A DNA stretch of 64,000 bases from Paenibacillus xylanexedens (GTDB taxonomy: Bacteria; Bacillota; Bacilli; Paenibacillales; Paenibacillaceae): assembly GCF_007680605.1 (NCBI RefSeq), contig NZ_VEIO01000004.1, forward strand, positions 231,011 through 295,010, in the 5' to 3' direction. The notes under the pieces are model-generated. The model made no database searches, had not been told where the DNA came from, and saw nothing but the letters and a program-made list of their open reading frames with translations. Within the stretch, counting starts at the first letter, position 1, and each line of letters begins with the position of its first letter. Of this stretch, positions 16,101-24,363 are shown in pieces. Position numbers and translations under genes: made by a program.

Positions 16101-17208
16101 GCCACGCAAAAACAGACTCAGCGGATTAGCTGACCAACCTGTTCAGCTCCTACTCAGCGAAATTGACAAGCACATCTCGGATAACGAATTCCGAAGCAAA
16201 CTGAAGGGTTCGCTGCATCAACTTGGTGATTTGAAGTTTGCACTCGACGAATCCTCGATCGTAGCACTGACGAATCGTTTAGGTAAAATCCAGTACGTGA
16301 ACGATAAATTCTGTGAAATTTCCCAATATAGCCGCGAGGAGCTCATTGGTCAGGATCACCGGATTATTAACTCGGGGTATCACGGTAAAACCTTTATGAA
16401 GACGTTGTGGGACACAATTTCTGCCGGCAAGGTGTGGAATGGCGAGATTCGGAATCGTGCGAAAGACGGCAGTTATTACTGGGTAAATACCACGATTGTG
16501 CCTTTCCTCGATAATGACGGGGAGCCATATCAGTATTTAGCTGTACGCAGTGAGGTAACCAAGCTGAAACAAGTCGAGGCCGAGCTGCAACAGATGATGT
16601 CGCAAGTCATGAACATTCAGGAAGAAGAGCGGCGGCGCATCTCCCGTGACCTCCATGACGGGATTGGACAAAGCCTGTTCTCTCTCGTGATTCAGATGGA
16701 TCGTCTGCTGGCAGATCAAGCAAACCCGGGTTTAGAAGCACTACGGAAACAGGTTACGGGCATTATGGAAGATGTTCGCGGTATGGCTTGGGAACTGCGG
16801 CCGTCTGTGCTGGATGATCTGGGTGTCGTTCCTGCCATTCGAACCTATATCGAGAACTATAACCGCCATTACGGCATCGAGGTTACTCTCGAATGCAATT
16901 TGCGCAAACGGCTCGAGATGAACCGGGAGATCGCCATCTATCGCATCATCCAGGAAGCCTTAACCAATGTAGCCAAATATGCCGACGTTGCCGAGGCACA
17001 AGTGACTGTAGAAGATACGGAAGAGCTCACGCTTGTCGTTATTGAAGACCAAGGTGCGGGATTTAACGACGCTACTGCGGGGAATGGTGTTGGGTTGTTC
17101 AGCATGGAGGAACGTGCACGTGGAGCAGGCGGTACGTTACGCGTATCATCAGAACCCGGCGAAGGGACTACGGTTACGCTACTGCTACCTAAGAGAGTGA
17201 ACTCATAA
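16093..17208 (+). CDS. PAS histidine kinase, HPK7/NarX-like
   Basis: A 371-aa cytoplasmic kinase that begins at TTG inside the end of the regulator gene (8-bp overlap, AAGGGG upstream). It has a PAS domain (about 50-155, NGEIRNRAKDGSYYW), a PAC segment, a HisKA_3 dimer domain with the phosphorylated H188 in SRDLHDGIGQ, and an ATPase domain (about 255-368). Order and type match NreB. However, NreB senses oxygen through four PAS cysteines, while this PAS has only C74, so it cannot bind that cluster and probably senses something else or is driven by the GAF protein. Confidence 0.85.
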   Translation: MSKPRKNRLSGLADQPVQLLLSEIDKHISDNEFRSKLKGSLHQLGDLKFALDESSIVALTNRLGKIQYVNDKFCEISQYSREELIGQDHRIINSGYHGKTFMKTLWDTISAGKVWNGEIRNRAKDGSYYWVNTTIVPFLDNDGEPYQYLAVRSEVTKLKQVEAELQQMMSQVMNIQEEERRRISRDLHDGIGQSLFSLVIQMDRLLADQANPGLEALRKQVTGIMEDVRGMAWELRPSVLDDLGVVPAIRTYIENYNRHYGIEVTLECNLRKRLEMNREIAIYRIIQEALTNVAKYADVAEAQVTVEDTEELTLVVIEDQGAGFNDATAGNGVGLFSMEERARGAGGTLRVSSEPGEGTTVTLLLPKRVNS

Positions 17209-17328
17209 TGGGTGATGCATCACCATCCAAACAAACATCTTCACTATAGCAACAACTTCTAATCTTCTGAGAGAAGCATCCTTGCTGATACAAATTCATG
17301 AAGTAACTTGCCCTAACAAGGATGTGCT

Positions 17329-17359
17329 GACTGCCCGCATCAAGCGAGCAGTCTTTTTT
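17329..17359 (+). terminator. Rho-independent terminator of the regulator-kinase operon
   Basis: GACTGC..CGC and GCG.GCAGTC pair around ATCAA and are followed by six T. Confidence 0.85.
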
Positions 17360-17424
17360 CTTTCACAGATACGACAAAATGAAGGTGCTCCCTCATATAT
17401 TTTTAACAATCCCCCTAAAATCAG

Positions 17425-17454
17425 TTGACGTTAGTTACGTTTCGTCATTAAACT
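17425..17454 (+). promoter_or_regulatory. Promoter of the AsnC/chromate operon
   Basis: TTGACG (17425-17430) and TAAACT (17449-17454) are 18 nt apart. The spacer contains a direct repeat of ACGTT (ACGTTAGTT, ACGTTTCGT) bounded by GACG and CGTC, which may be the operator of the AsnC-type regulator. The leader is about 90 nt. Confidence 0.5.
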
Positions 17455-17547
17455 ATGAATGCTGCATGTATTAAGCGTATATTCAATTACTCTTTAGATT
17501 CGGATACACATCATGCAACATATGAAAACGTAAAGGATGGTTCAAAT

Positions 17548-18042
17548 ATGTCTCTTAAACGTTCCTCCAAAGGCGGAGAAATTCCGCAAATGTACAATCT
17601 GGACGAGATGGATCGCAAAATCATCGCCGCGCTCCATGAGAACAGCCGGATTTCCTATACAGACCTGGGTACACAGATCGGTTTATCCCGCGTAGCCGTT
17701 CAAGCTCGCATCAATGCATTATCTGAAAAAGGAATCATCGAACGTTTCACCGTTGTCATTAACCCAGGCAAGGTGGGGCTACAGGTCTCTGCCTTTTTCA
17801 ATGTCGATGTGGAACCGCGCTTTCTGGATGAAGTTGCAGAGATGCTGGATGATGAACCAGCCGTGACCAGTCTCTATCATATGACAGGCCCAAGTACCCT
17901 GCATATGCACGGTATTTTTGCAGATATGGAAGAGATGGAGCAGTTTATACTGGAGAAACTCTACAAGATGCCTGGCATCGTCAAAGTGGAATCACAACTG
18001 CTCTTAAAACGATATAAAAGCCGTATGGGCATGAGACTCTAG
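17548..18042 (+). CDS. Lrp/AsnC regulator of chromate transporter (YwrC/ChrS-like)
   Basis: A 164-aa regulator: N-terminal helix-turn-helix (about 15-70, LDEMDRKIIAALHENSRIS) and a RAM ligand domain (about 75-160). It is followed after 12 bp by two chromate transporter halves, the same arrangement as ywrC-ywrB-ywrA (chrS, chr3N, chr3C) of Bacillus subtilis, where the AsnC-type protein represses the transporter. The ATG at 17548 follows AAAGGATGG; a longer in-frame start upstream would lie at the promoter and is rejected. Confidence 0.85.
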   Translation: MSLKRSSKGGEIPQMYNLDEMDRKIIAALHENSRISYTDLGTQIGLSRVAVQARINALSEKGIIERFTVVINPGKVGLQVSAFFNVDVEPRFLDEVAEMLDDEPAVTSLYHMTGPSTLHMHGIFADMEEMEQFILEKLYKMPGIVKVESQLLLKRYKSRMGMRL

Positions 18043-18054
18043 GAGGATAACCAC

Positions 18055-18642
18055 ATGAGTTGGAAAGATTACAACGGTCTCGTAATCGGTATGGTACGAA
18101 CCGGAATTATAGGATACGGCGGTGGCCCCTCGGTTATTCCGCTAATCCGTTATGAAGCCGTCACCCGGTACAAGTGGGTCAGCGACGATGAGTTCGGCGA
18201 GATTCTGGCGATTGCCAACGCCCTGCCCGGACCCATTGCAACTAAAATGGCTGCTTATCTTGGCTATAAAACAAAGGGGATTCTAGGCGCGATTGTGTCC
18301 GTACTCGCTCATATTTTGCCGACAAGCATCGCAATAATTGCTCTACTCGGTTCGATGTACGCCCTGCGCGAATCCAAGATTGTGGCGGGTATGGTCGCAG
18401 CTGTGCGGCCTGTCATTTTTGTGATGCTTGGCATGATGGCCTATGAATTCGCGATGAAAGCCTGGAAAGGCTTGGGTAAGTGGTTTGCGATTTTATTCGG
18501 TGTGATTGCCTTTGCAGCATTACAGTTACTCAATATTCATCCGGGACTGGTGATTACGGTGTTCCTGGCCTATGGTTTCTTCCATTTCGGGCTGGTGCAG
18601 CGTGTAAAATCCAAAGGTAACTCCGACAAGGAGGTATCGTAG
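18055..18642 (+). CDS. Chromate transporter, N-terminal half-size subunit
   Basis: A 195-aa membrane protein of the CHR family, short form with about six helices. The signature GYGGGPSVIPLIRYEAV (about 21-37) and GEILAIANALPGPIATKMAAYLG (about 51-73) are the family core. Short CHR proteins work as heterodimers, and the next gene encodes the partner. It would extrude chromate from the cell. AGGAGG precedes the ATG by 8 nt. Confidence 0.9.
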   Translation: MSWKDYNGLVIGMVRTGIIGYGGGPSVIPLIRYEAVTRYKWVSDDEFGEILAIANALPGPIATKMAAYLGYKTKGILGAIVSVLAHILPTSIAIIALLGSMYALRESKIVAGMVAAVRPVIFVMLGMMAYEFAMKAWKGLGKWFAILFGVIAFAALQLLNIHPGLVITVFLAYGFFHFGLVQRVKSKGNSDKEVS

Positions 18643-18643
18643 G

Positions 18644-19189
18644 ATGCTTCAGACATGGTGGGAATTATTTTGGGGATTTTTCGTAGCGAACATCCTCGGA
18701 TATGGAGGCGGCCCCGCTTCCATTCCATTGATGCAGGAAGAGATTGTGAATCATTACCGCTGGATGACAACCGAGCAGTTCGGAGATGTACTGGCGATCG
18801 GCAATGCGCTCCCAGGCCCGATTGCCACCAAAATCGCTGCTTTTGTCGGATATCACGTCGCAGGCTGGTTTGGTGCGTTCATCGCCAGTTTCGCTACCAT
18901 TGTACCGTCAGCGGCTGCACTTATTCTATTACTCCGTTTGTTGAACAAACACCGGACCTCACCTAAGGTCAAAGGTATGACTCTACTTGTGCAACCGGTG
19001 ATTGCTGTGCTCATGATTCTACTCACTTGGGAATTCGGCCAAGTATCCACCGGTTCGATCGGCATTTGGCAGACGCTCATTATTGCAGGCATCTCCCTCT
19101 GGGTTATGACCAAAACTAAACTGCATCCGGCAATTCTTATCCTTATTGCTTTTGCCTACGGTGCTTTGGTACTGTCACATACGATGTGA
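18644..19189 (+). CDS. Chromate transporter, C-terminal half-size subunit
   Basis: A 181-aa CHR half with the same two core blocks as the preceding gene (GYGGGPASIPLMQEEIV near 19 and GDVLAIGNALPGPIATKIAAFVG near 49). The ATG comes one base after the stop of the first half, with AAGGAGG inside that gene, so translation is coupled and equal amounts are expected. The pair points to tolerance of chromate. Confidence 0.9.
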   Translation: MLQTWWELFWGFFVANILGYGGGPASIPLMQEEIVNHYRWMTTEQFGDVLAIGNALPGPIATKIAAFVGYHVAGWFGAFIASFATIVPSAAALILLLRLLNKHRTSPKVKGMTLLVQPVIAVLMILLTWEFGQVSTGSIGIWQTLIIAGISLWVMTKTKLHPAILILIAFAYGALVLSHTM

Positions 19190-19261
19190 CCAGATTAGAC
19201 CGCTACTTTAATTCATTTTTGAATTCAGAAAAACGTAAGTTTTCAAATGTGGATGGTACTC

Positions 19262-19302
19262 AAAAAGGTGATATCAGCATTCAAGCTGATATCACCTTTT
19301 TG
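19262..19302. terminator. Bidirectional terminator
   Basis: AAAAAGGTGATATCAGC and its exact reverse complement flank ATTCAA, giving A- and T-tails on both strands. It serves the chromate operon and the convergent Ig-repeat gene. Confidence 0.9.
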
Positions 19303-19333
19303 ACATTTACTATTTCTGATCCGTATTCCGACC

Positions 19334-21706
19334 TTACTTCTCCTCAACCACAACGTTGACCTTGGTTTTTACACCTGCATAGGAGATGGTAATGGTCGCT
19401 TTACCTTTACCATTCGCTTGAATGATCCCGTCTTTTACGGAAGCCGTCGCAATGCGGGAAGAAGTCCACAGTGCTGGTTTGGACACATTGGCTTCACTTC
19501 CGTCCAAATATGTTGCGGTTGCGACTACGGTTGCCTTATCGCCAACTTTCATCGTCAACGTGACTTTATCCGTCTGTAAATATTTCAATGTATCTACATC
19601 CAGCGCAATCGTAACCGTTTTGTTACCGTACTTCGCAGTTATTCTTGCTTTACCTGAGTTCAGTGCCTTCACTTTGCCTTTGGTCACTTGAGCCACTTTA
19701 TAACTGTTTGATTTCCACTCTGCTTTGTCTGTAACATCCCGCTCACTGCCATCACTCAAGGTAGCAGTCAACTTCAATTCCACGGTTTCACCGGATTTCA
19801 GGGAAAGAGCAGGCTCAGAAGCTTCAATTCGAGAAATAACATCGACTTCAACCTGAATTGTGATTTTCTGTGAGCCATATTCAGCCGTGATGTTAGCTTT
19901 ACCACTGCTATTGCCTGTGATTACACCTTTTTTCACATCAGCTACACGGGCATTGCTCGATTTCCAGGTCGCATCGGCTGTGACGTCTTTCGTATTACCG
20001 TCCCCATCCGTGCCTGTAAGGACAATGGCTTGAGTTTCTTTTGCCGACAACACGACAAAGTTCACATCCGCTTCCAGTCCGCTCGCCATTCCTACTTCTA
20101 CAGGCAGTGTCAACGTTTTTCCTTCGATTTTAGCCGTAATCGTCGCTTTGCCTGTCGCTACACCCGTAATAACCCCTTTGCTGTCGACCTCTGCGATTTT
20201 CTCGCTGCTGCTGCTCCACGTTGCATCGTCAGATACATCCTTGGAAGTTTCACCGTATACGGCAAGCACTTTGGCAGCAGTGGTTCCGCCAACAGCAACG
20301 GTTGCTTTCTTTTTATCCATCTCATACTTGTCAGGCACGTCTACGTTTACTGTGAATTTCACCGTTTTGCCGCCATAGGCTGCGGTAATGGTAGCTGTAC
20401 CCGATTTATAGGCAATCAGTTCACCGCCCGATACATATACAATATCTGCATTGCTGGACGTCCACGTCGCTTTGGACGTTACATCTTCCTTGCTTGCATC
20501 GATGTATTCAGCGTTTGCTGTAAGCTGTTTCGTTCTATTGTCACCGGTAACGCTCATGGCAAGTTTGTCTGTCACATCTTTGATATCCAGATATCTCGCC
20601 GTATCCACATCGACAGCAATCTCTACCGTTTTGCCACTGTATGCAGCCTTAATCGTTGTTGATCCCGCACTTATTGCTGTAATCTGGCCTTTGAATACCG
20701 TAGCCACCTTCTCATTGCTGGATGTCCACGTTGCCTGATCGGTTACATTCACATCACTACTGTTTGGATATGAAGCTGTAACTGCGACATTGGCCGTTTT
20801 ATTCGTATCACTCAAGCGGAAGAAGATGCTCTGTTTCGCTACGCTCAGCTTGCTCGTCAGATCTACATCCACATCTACGGATACCGACTTGGTACCATAT
20901 TTACCTGTAATTGTGGCAGAACCTGCCGAATAACCTGTAATGTTGCCTTTCAGTACGTCTGCAACCTTTTCGTTGCTTGACGTCCATTCTGCCAGATCGG
21001 TTACATCTTTGGTAGATCCATCTGGATAGGTCGCTGTTAATTTGACACTTTCCTTCTGTTGAAGAAGCAGACTGATCTGGCTTTTGTCTACATCCACACG
21101 TTTAACCACTTCCACATTAACATCTACAGTTACGCTCTGACTGCCCAGCTTCGCCGTAATCAACGCTGTGCCTGCACTCTGACCCGTCACTTTACCGTTA
21201 ACCACTGTTGCCACTTTCTCATTACTTGTCGACCATTCAGCACTGCTGGCCGCCTGCTCATTCGTTGAATTATCACTATACGTTGCCGTCAGCAAAATAT
21301 CCTTGGTAACCCCTGTACGGAGATCAAGATCTTGCACATTTTTGGAAAGGGCTTTGACTTTCTTGGTCACTTTGATTTGAATAGGTTGACTTTGCCCCTG
21401 ATAGGCCACTGTAATCGTGGCTGTACCTTCTTTTTTGGCAGTTATCGAACCATTATATGCAGATGCTACCGAAGCATCACTGCTCGTCCAGGATGAACTG
21501 ATGGTCACGTTTGCCGAGGTATTATCCGAATATACCCCCGTTACGGTGACCGACCCGGAATCGCCGACTTCGAGCGACATTTCATTTTTGGAAACCACAA
21601 TTTTGGACAGTTCTTTCTCTGCCGCAGCGGCCAAGCCTACGTTGGATATACTCAGTATCAACACCAGCATCATCACCATGTACTTGGTCAATCTTGGCTT
21701 TAACAT
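19334..21706 (-). CDS. Secreted protein of nine bacterial Ig-like (Big_2) repeats
   Basis: A 790-aa protein with a Sec signal peptide (about 1-29, ending GLAAAA) and nine consecutive repeats of about 85 residues that fill the chain. Each carries a W-[TK/S]-S-S/N core such as ATWTSSNEKVA and a closing block such as GxATITAxYGxKTV. No anchor (LPXTG, SLH) or catalytic domain is seen, so it may be a free or lectin-held surface spacer or adhesin. The second of two adjacent ATGs, 5 nt after GGAGGG, is taken as start. It is monocistronic. Confidence 0.88.
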   Translation of the reverse strand: MLKPRLTKYMVMMLVLILSISNVGLAAAAEKELSKIVVSKNEMSLEVGDSGSVTVTGVYSDNTSANVTISSSWTSSDASVASAYNGSITAKKEGTATITVAYQGQSQPIQIKVTKKVKALSKNVQDLDLRTGVTKDILLTATYSDNSTNEQAASSAEWSTSNEKVATVVNGKVTGQSAGTALITAKLGSQSVTVDVNVEVVKRVDVDKSQISLLLQQKESVKLTATYPDGSTKDVTDLAEWTSSNEKVADVLKGNITGYSAGSATITGKYGTKSVSVDVDVDLTSKLSVAKQSIFFRLSDTNKTANVAVTASYPNSSDVNVTDQATWTSSNEKVATVFKGQITAISAGSTTIKAAYSGKTVEIAVDVDTARYLDIKDVTDKLAMSVTGDNRTKQLTANAEYIDASKEDVTSKATWTSSNADIVYVSGGELIAYKSGTATITAAYGGKTVKFTVNVDVPDKYEMDKKKATVAVGGTTAAKVLAVYGETSKDVSDDATWSSSSEKIAEVDSKGVITGVATGKATITAKIEGKTLTLPVEVGMASGLEADVNFVVLSAKETQAIVLTGTDGDGNTKDVTADATWKSSNARVADVKKGVITGNSSGKANITAEYGSQKITIQVEVDVISRIEASEPALSLKSGETVELKLTATLSDGSERDVTDKAEWKSNSYKVAQVTKGKVKALNSGKARITAKYGNKTVTIALDVDTLKYLQTDKVTLTMKVGDKATVVATATYLDGSEANVSKPALWTSSRIATASVKDGIIQANGKGKATITISYAGVKTKVNVVVEEK

Positions 21707-21983
21707 CATTTCCCTCCGATTATTCGTCAATTTTTTCCTACTCTAATTAATGTCGGCAAGAACTTTCCAGATGTTTAGACTTTCAGGAAATTTTCAGGTA
21801 ATTATATGGAAATTCATACTATAGTCTCATCTATCATCTACGATGGACGCCATGGGAACACGTTTTGGAGGAAAAGTCGCAGATTTGCTAAGTCTAATTC
21901 ATAACCATTTCCGTGGCGCATAACCTGAATATAAGGCTTATCAGCATAAGTAACATCATTTTTCAGTATCGGGGGAAATCGGT

Positions 21984-22589
21984 GTGAATCAGTCATTTGA
22001 TTACATCCACTATTGGGAGCAGACTTATTCTTCAGGTAAAACGTCGGGCAGGGGTTCATATGGCGTGCTGGCGGAATTCAAGGCCGAGGTAGTCAATGCG
22101 TTAATCCAGCGGGAAAGTATTTATCGGGTCATCGAATTCGGCTGCGGAGATGGAAACCAGTTGAAATATATGAACTATGGTGAATATCTGGGCATGGACG
22201 TGTCATCCTCGTCGATAAAACAATGTGCTTCGCTATATGCCAGCGATCCTTCCAAAAGCTTCATGGTGTATACGCCGGGCCTGTGGGTCAATCGCGGTTT
22301 TCTCCAAGCTGATCTGACCGTGTGTCTGGATGTGCTGTATCATATTACAGATGAAACGGATTTTCGGGCTACCTTACGCGATGTTCTCCACACTTCATCT
22401 CAATGGGTGGTGCTCTATACAAGGCTGAAGGAGCAAGGGGAATCCGGCGTGAAAACCATCCAGGATCGGAATCTGTTCCACTATCTATTCGATTATCCCG
22501 AATTCAAAGTGCATGAGATCATACGCCAGCGATATCCCGAGCAGTCCTCTGCCGACTTTGTCATTCTGAGACGTTCGCCAGCGAGGTAA
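21984..22589 (+). CDS. Class I SAM-dependent methyltransferase
   Basis: A 201-aa protein with the SAM-binding motif VIEFGCGDGNQL (about 47-58), an acidic motif II (GMDVSSSSI, about 69-77) and ADLTVCLDVLYHI (about 109-121). It starts at GTG after GGGGGAAA. No specific substrate is visible. A terminator follows at 22614. Confidence 0.85.
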   Translation: MNQSFDYIHYWEQTYSSGKTSGRGSYGVLAEFKAEVVNALIQRESIYRVIEFGCGDGNQLKYMNYGEYLGMDVSSSSIKQCASLYASDPSKSFMVYTPGLWVNRGFLQADLTVCLDVLYHITDETDFRATLRDVLHTSSQWVVLYTRLKEQGESGVKTIQDRNLFHYLFDYPEFKVHEIIRQRYPEQSSADFVILRRSPAR

Positions 22590-22613
22590 AATCTATATCT
22601 GAAAAAAAAACAA

Positions 22614-22648
22614 AAATAGAACCAGCCTGTGTGTGCGGTTCTATTTCT
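22614..22648 (+). terminator. Rho-independent terminator of the methyltransferase gene
   Basis: AAATAGAACC and GGTTCTATTT pair around 13 nt and the stem ends in T-rich sequence. Confidence 0.75.
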
Positions 22649-22697
22649 TGCTTCTGTTCAACTAGGCAGACGTTTAACGATACTATTTTACATGTAT

Positions 22698-23186
22698 TTA
22701 AATATGCCTTTGAAGTTTGACATGTAGTTCTGTCGATGCCGCAGTACCATACTCCAGATAGTTTACAGAACCGTTGAAGTTTAAATAAGCCTCATAACGC
22801 ATACGAATGGCGGGTAAAGCGATCATGTCCAGAACATTTTCCTTTGGAACCCACCTGCACTCACTCGTTTCCTCAGAAGTCGTTAACTCTCCACCCTCTG
22901 CTCTGCACACGAAATCAAACATGACTTTTGTAGGAACATCCGTTACACCGTCATACCACTTATGAATAGCTGTATTAGAAACAACGCTTATTAAATGGCT
23001 AACCGTTGCGATGATTCCACTTTCCTCTTGGACTTCACGAATGACGCCATCTATCAGGTTCTCTCCGATTTCAGTTATCCCACCAGGATATACCCAGCCA
23101 TCATCATGAGTTTTGACCAACAGGATATTCCCCTGTCCATCTTCTACAATTCCGCCTGCAGATACGATATGTGTCGGAAATGACAT
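22698..23186 (-). CDS. Nudix hydrolase
   Basis: A 162-aa hydrolase of nucleoside diphosphate-linked compounds. The Nudix box runs from G35 to I58 (GGITEIGEN...REVQEESGI) and matches GX5EX7REUXEEXGU. The substrate is not evident. It begins 21 bp after the GH88 gene on the same strand, so it may be the last gene of that operon, though its role there would be unclear. Confidence 0.88.
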   Translation of the reverse strand: MSFPTHIVSAGGIVEDGQGNILLVKTHDDGWVYPGGITEIGENLIDGVIREVQEESGIIATVSHLISVVSNTAIHKWYDGVTDVPTKVMFDFVCRAEGGELTTSEETSECRWVPKENVLDMIALPAIRMRYEAYLNFNGSVNYLEYGTAASTELHVKLQRHI

Positions 23187-23207
23187 TTAGGAACCTCCTA
23201 CTTTTAG

Positions 23208-24344
23208 TTAAAATAACCCCTCGTTTCCACGCAACTTCGCCAGCGCTTCCATATAGAAGTAATCGCCGTAAATAATCGGCACATTGATTCCCCGGCCTTC
23301 CGGGTAATGCACCGTTCCTTGCATAATCAGCCCTTCTTCCGCTACAGATTCAGCAGGGCTGTAGCGCTCATACAAGCCGCGGACGATGCGCTCTCCCGCG
23401 GCGGCGTAGATTTGCCCGCGCGGCGACAGCTTCGCGAGCTCGAACAGACCGCTCGCGGCAATCGCCGCAGCGGACGAGTCCCACGCCGCCTGATGCTCCG
23501 CAGGCGCGCGGAAATCCCACACCGGCACGATGTCTTCGCCAAGCATGGCGAGGAAGACATCGGCCGCCCGCTCCGCTGTCTCCAGATATCGGGCTTCGCC
23601 CGTATACCGGAAAGACAGCGCAAACCCGTGCAACGCCCAGGCGGTGCCCCGCGCCCAGGCGGACCCGGGAGCATGGCCTTGGCCGCCATGCTCCCGTAAC
23701 TTCTGCCCCGTGCGTGGATCAAACTCCACCACGTGGCAGATGGACCCGTCAGCGCGGACGAATTCGCGCGCCACGGTGTCCGCATGTGCTTCCGCCAGCC
23801 ATCGGAAGCGAGGATCGCCGCTCTGCTCGGATGCCCAGTAGAGCAGCGGCAGGTTCATCATGCTGTCGATAATGGCAACGCCGCGCGTGTCCATCATCGA
23901 CGAGCGGAAGTTCCATGCGCGGATGAACTCACCGCGCACGTGAAAGCGGGCAGCGAGCAGATTCGCGGCAAGCATGCCGCGGCGGCGCCCATCCTCGCTG
24001 CCCATCTGGCGATAGCTGGCTACGCCACTAAGCAGCCAGATGAAGCCCAGATCGTGATCCACCAGGTCTGGGTCACGCAGACAATCTTCGAGCTGTCGCT
24101 CACAGCTAGCGGCGATCCGCCGCAGATCCGCGGCCGCTTCATGCTGCGGATCATCCCGGTACACCAGCCATAACAGTCCGGGCCAGAAGCCGGCTGTCCA
24201 CCATGCCGGATCATTTTGGTCGTACACACCCTGCGGTGAAATATGAGGAAAGGTATCCTGGATTCGTGTCGCATTTCGAACCGTCTTGCGAACCCCCTGC
24301 TGCCATGCTTCCTCCAGCCATGTTGCCGATGTTGAGGTATTCAT
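23208..24344 (-). CDS. GH88 unsaturated glucuronyl hydrolase
   Basis: A 378-aa enzyme that removes the unsaturated uronic acid left on oligosaccharides by polysaccharide lyases. The (alpha/alpha)6 family motifs include the aspartate in DHDLGFIWLLSG (about 91-102) and the second catalytic aspartate in IIDSMMNLPLLYWA (about 155-168). There is no signal peptide, so it works in the cytoplasm. The second ATG (24344), 8 nt after GGAGGG, is chosen. It lies 19 bp downstream of the 679-aa gene. The stretch 23300-24050 is markedly GC-rich compared with its neighbours. Confidence 0.9.
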   Translation of the reverse strand: MNTSTSATWLEEAWQQGVRKTVRNATRIQDTFPHISPQGVYDQNDPAWWTAGFWPGLLWLVYRDDPQHEAAADLRRIAASCERQLEDCLRDPDLVDHDLGFIWLLSGVASYRQMGSEDGRRRGMLAANLLAARFHVRGEFIRAWNFRSSMMDTRGVAIIDSMMNLPLLYWASEQSGDPRFRWLAEAHADTVAREFVRADGSICHVVEFDPRTGQKLREHGGQGHAPGSAWARGTAWALHGFALSFRYTGEARYLETAERAADVFLAMLGEDIVPVWDFRAPAEHQAAWDSSAAAIAASGLFELAKLSPRGQIYAAAGERIVRGLYERYSPAESVAEEGLIMQGTVHYPEGRGINVPIIYGDYFYMEALAKLRGNEGLF

Positions 24345-24363
24345 GATCATGTCCCTCCTGTTT

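Noticed and set aside
16093..17208. True NreB oxygen-sensing kinase
   Set aside because: The PAS domain has a single cysteine instead of the four that bind the cluster.
20030..20662. Frame antisense to the Ig-repeat gene
   Set aside because: Repeats of the real gene keep the opposite strand open; no start signals.
23733..24173. Long antisense frames over GH88
   Set aside because: Explained by the high G+C of this segment, which removes stop codons.
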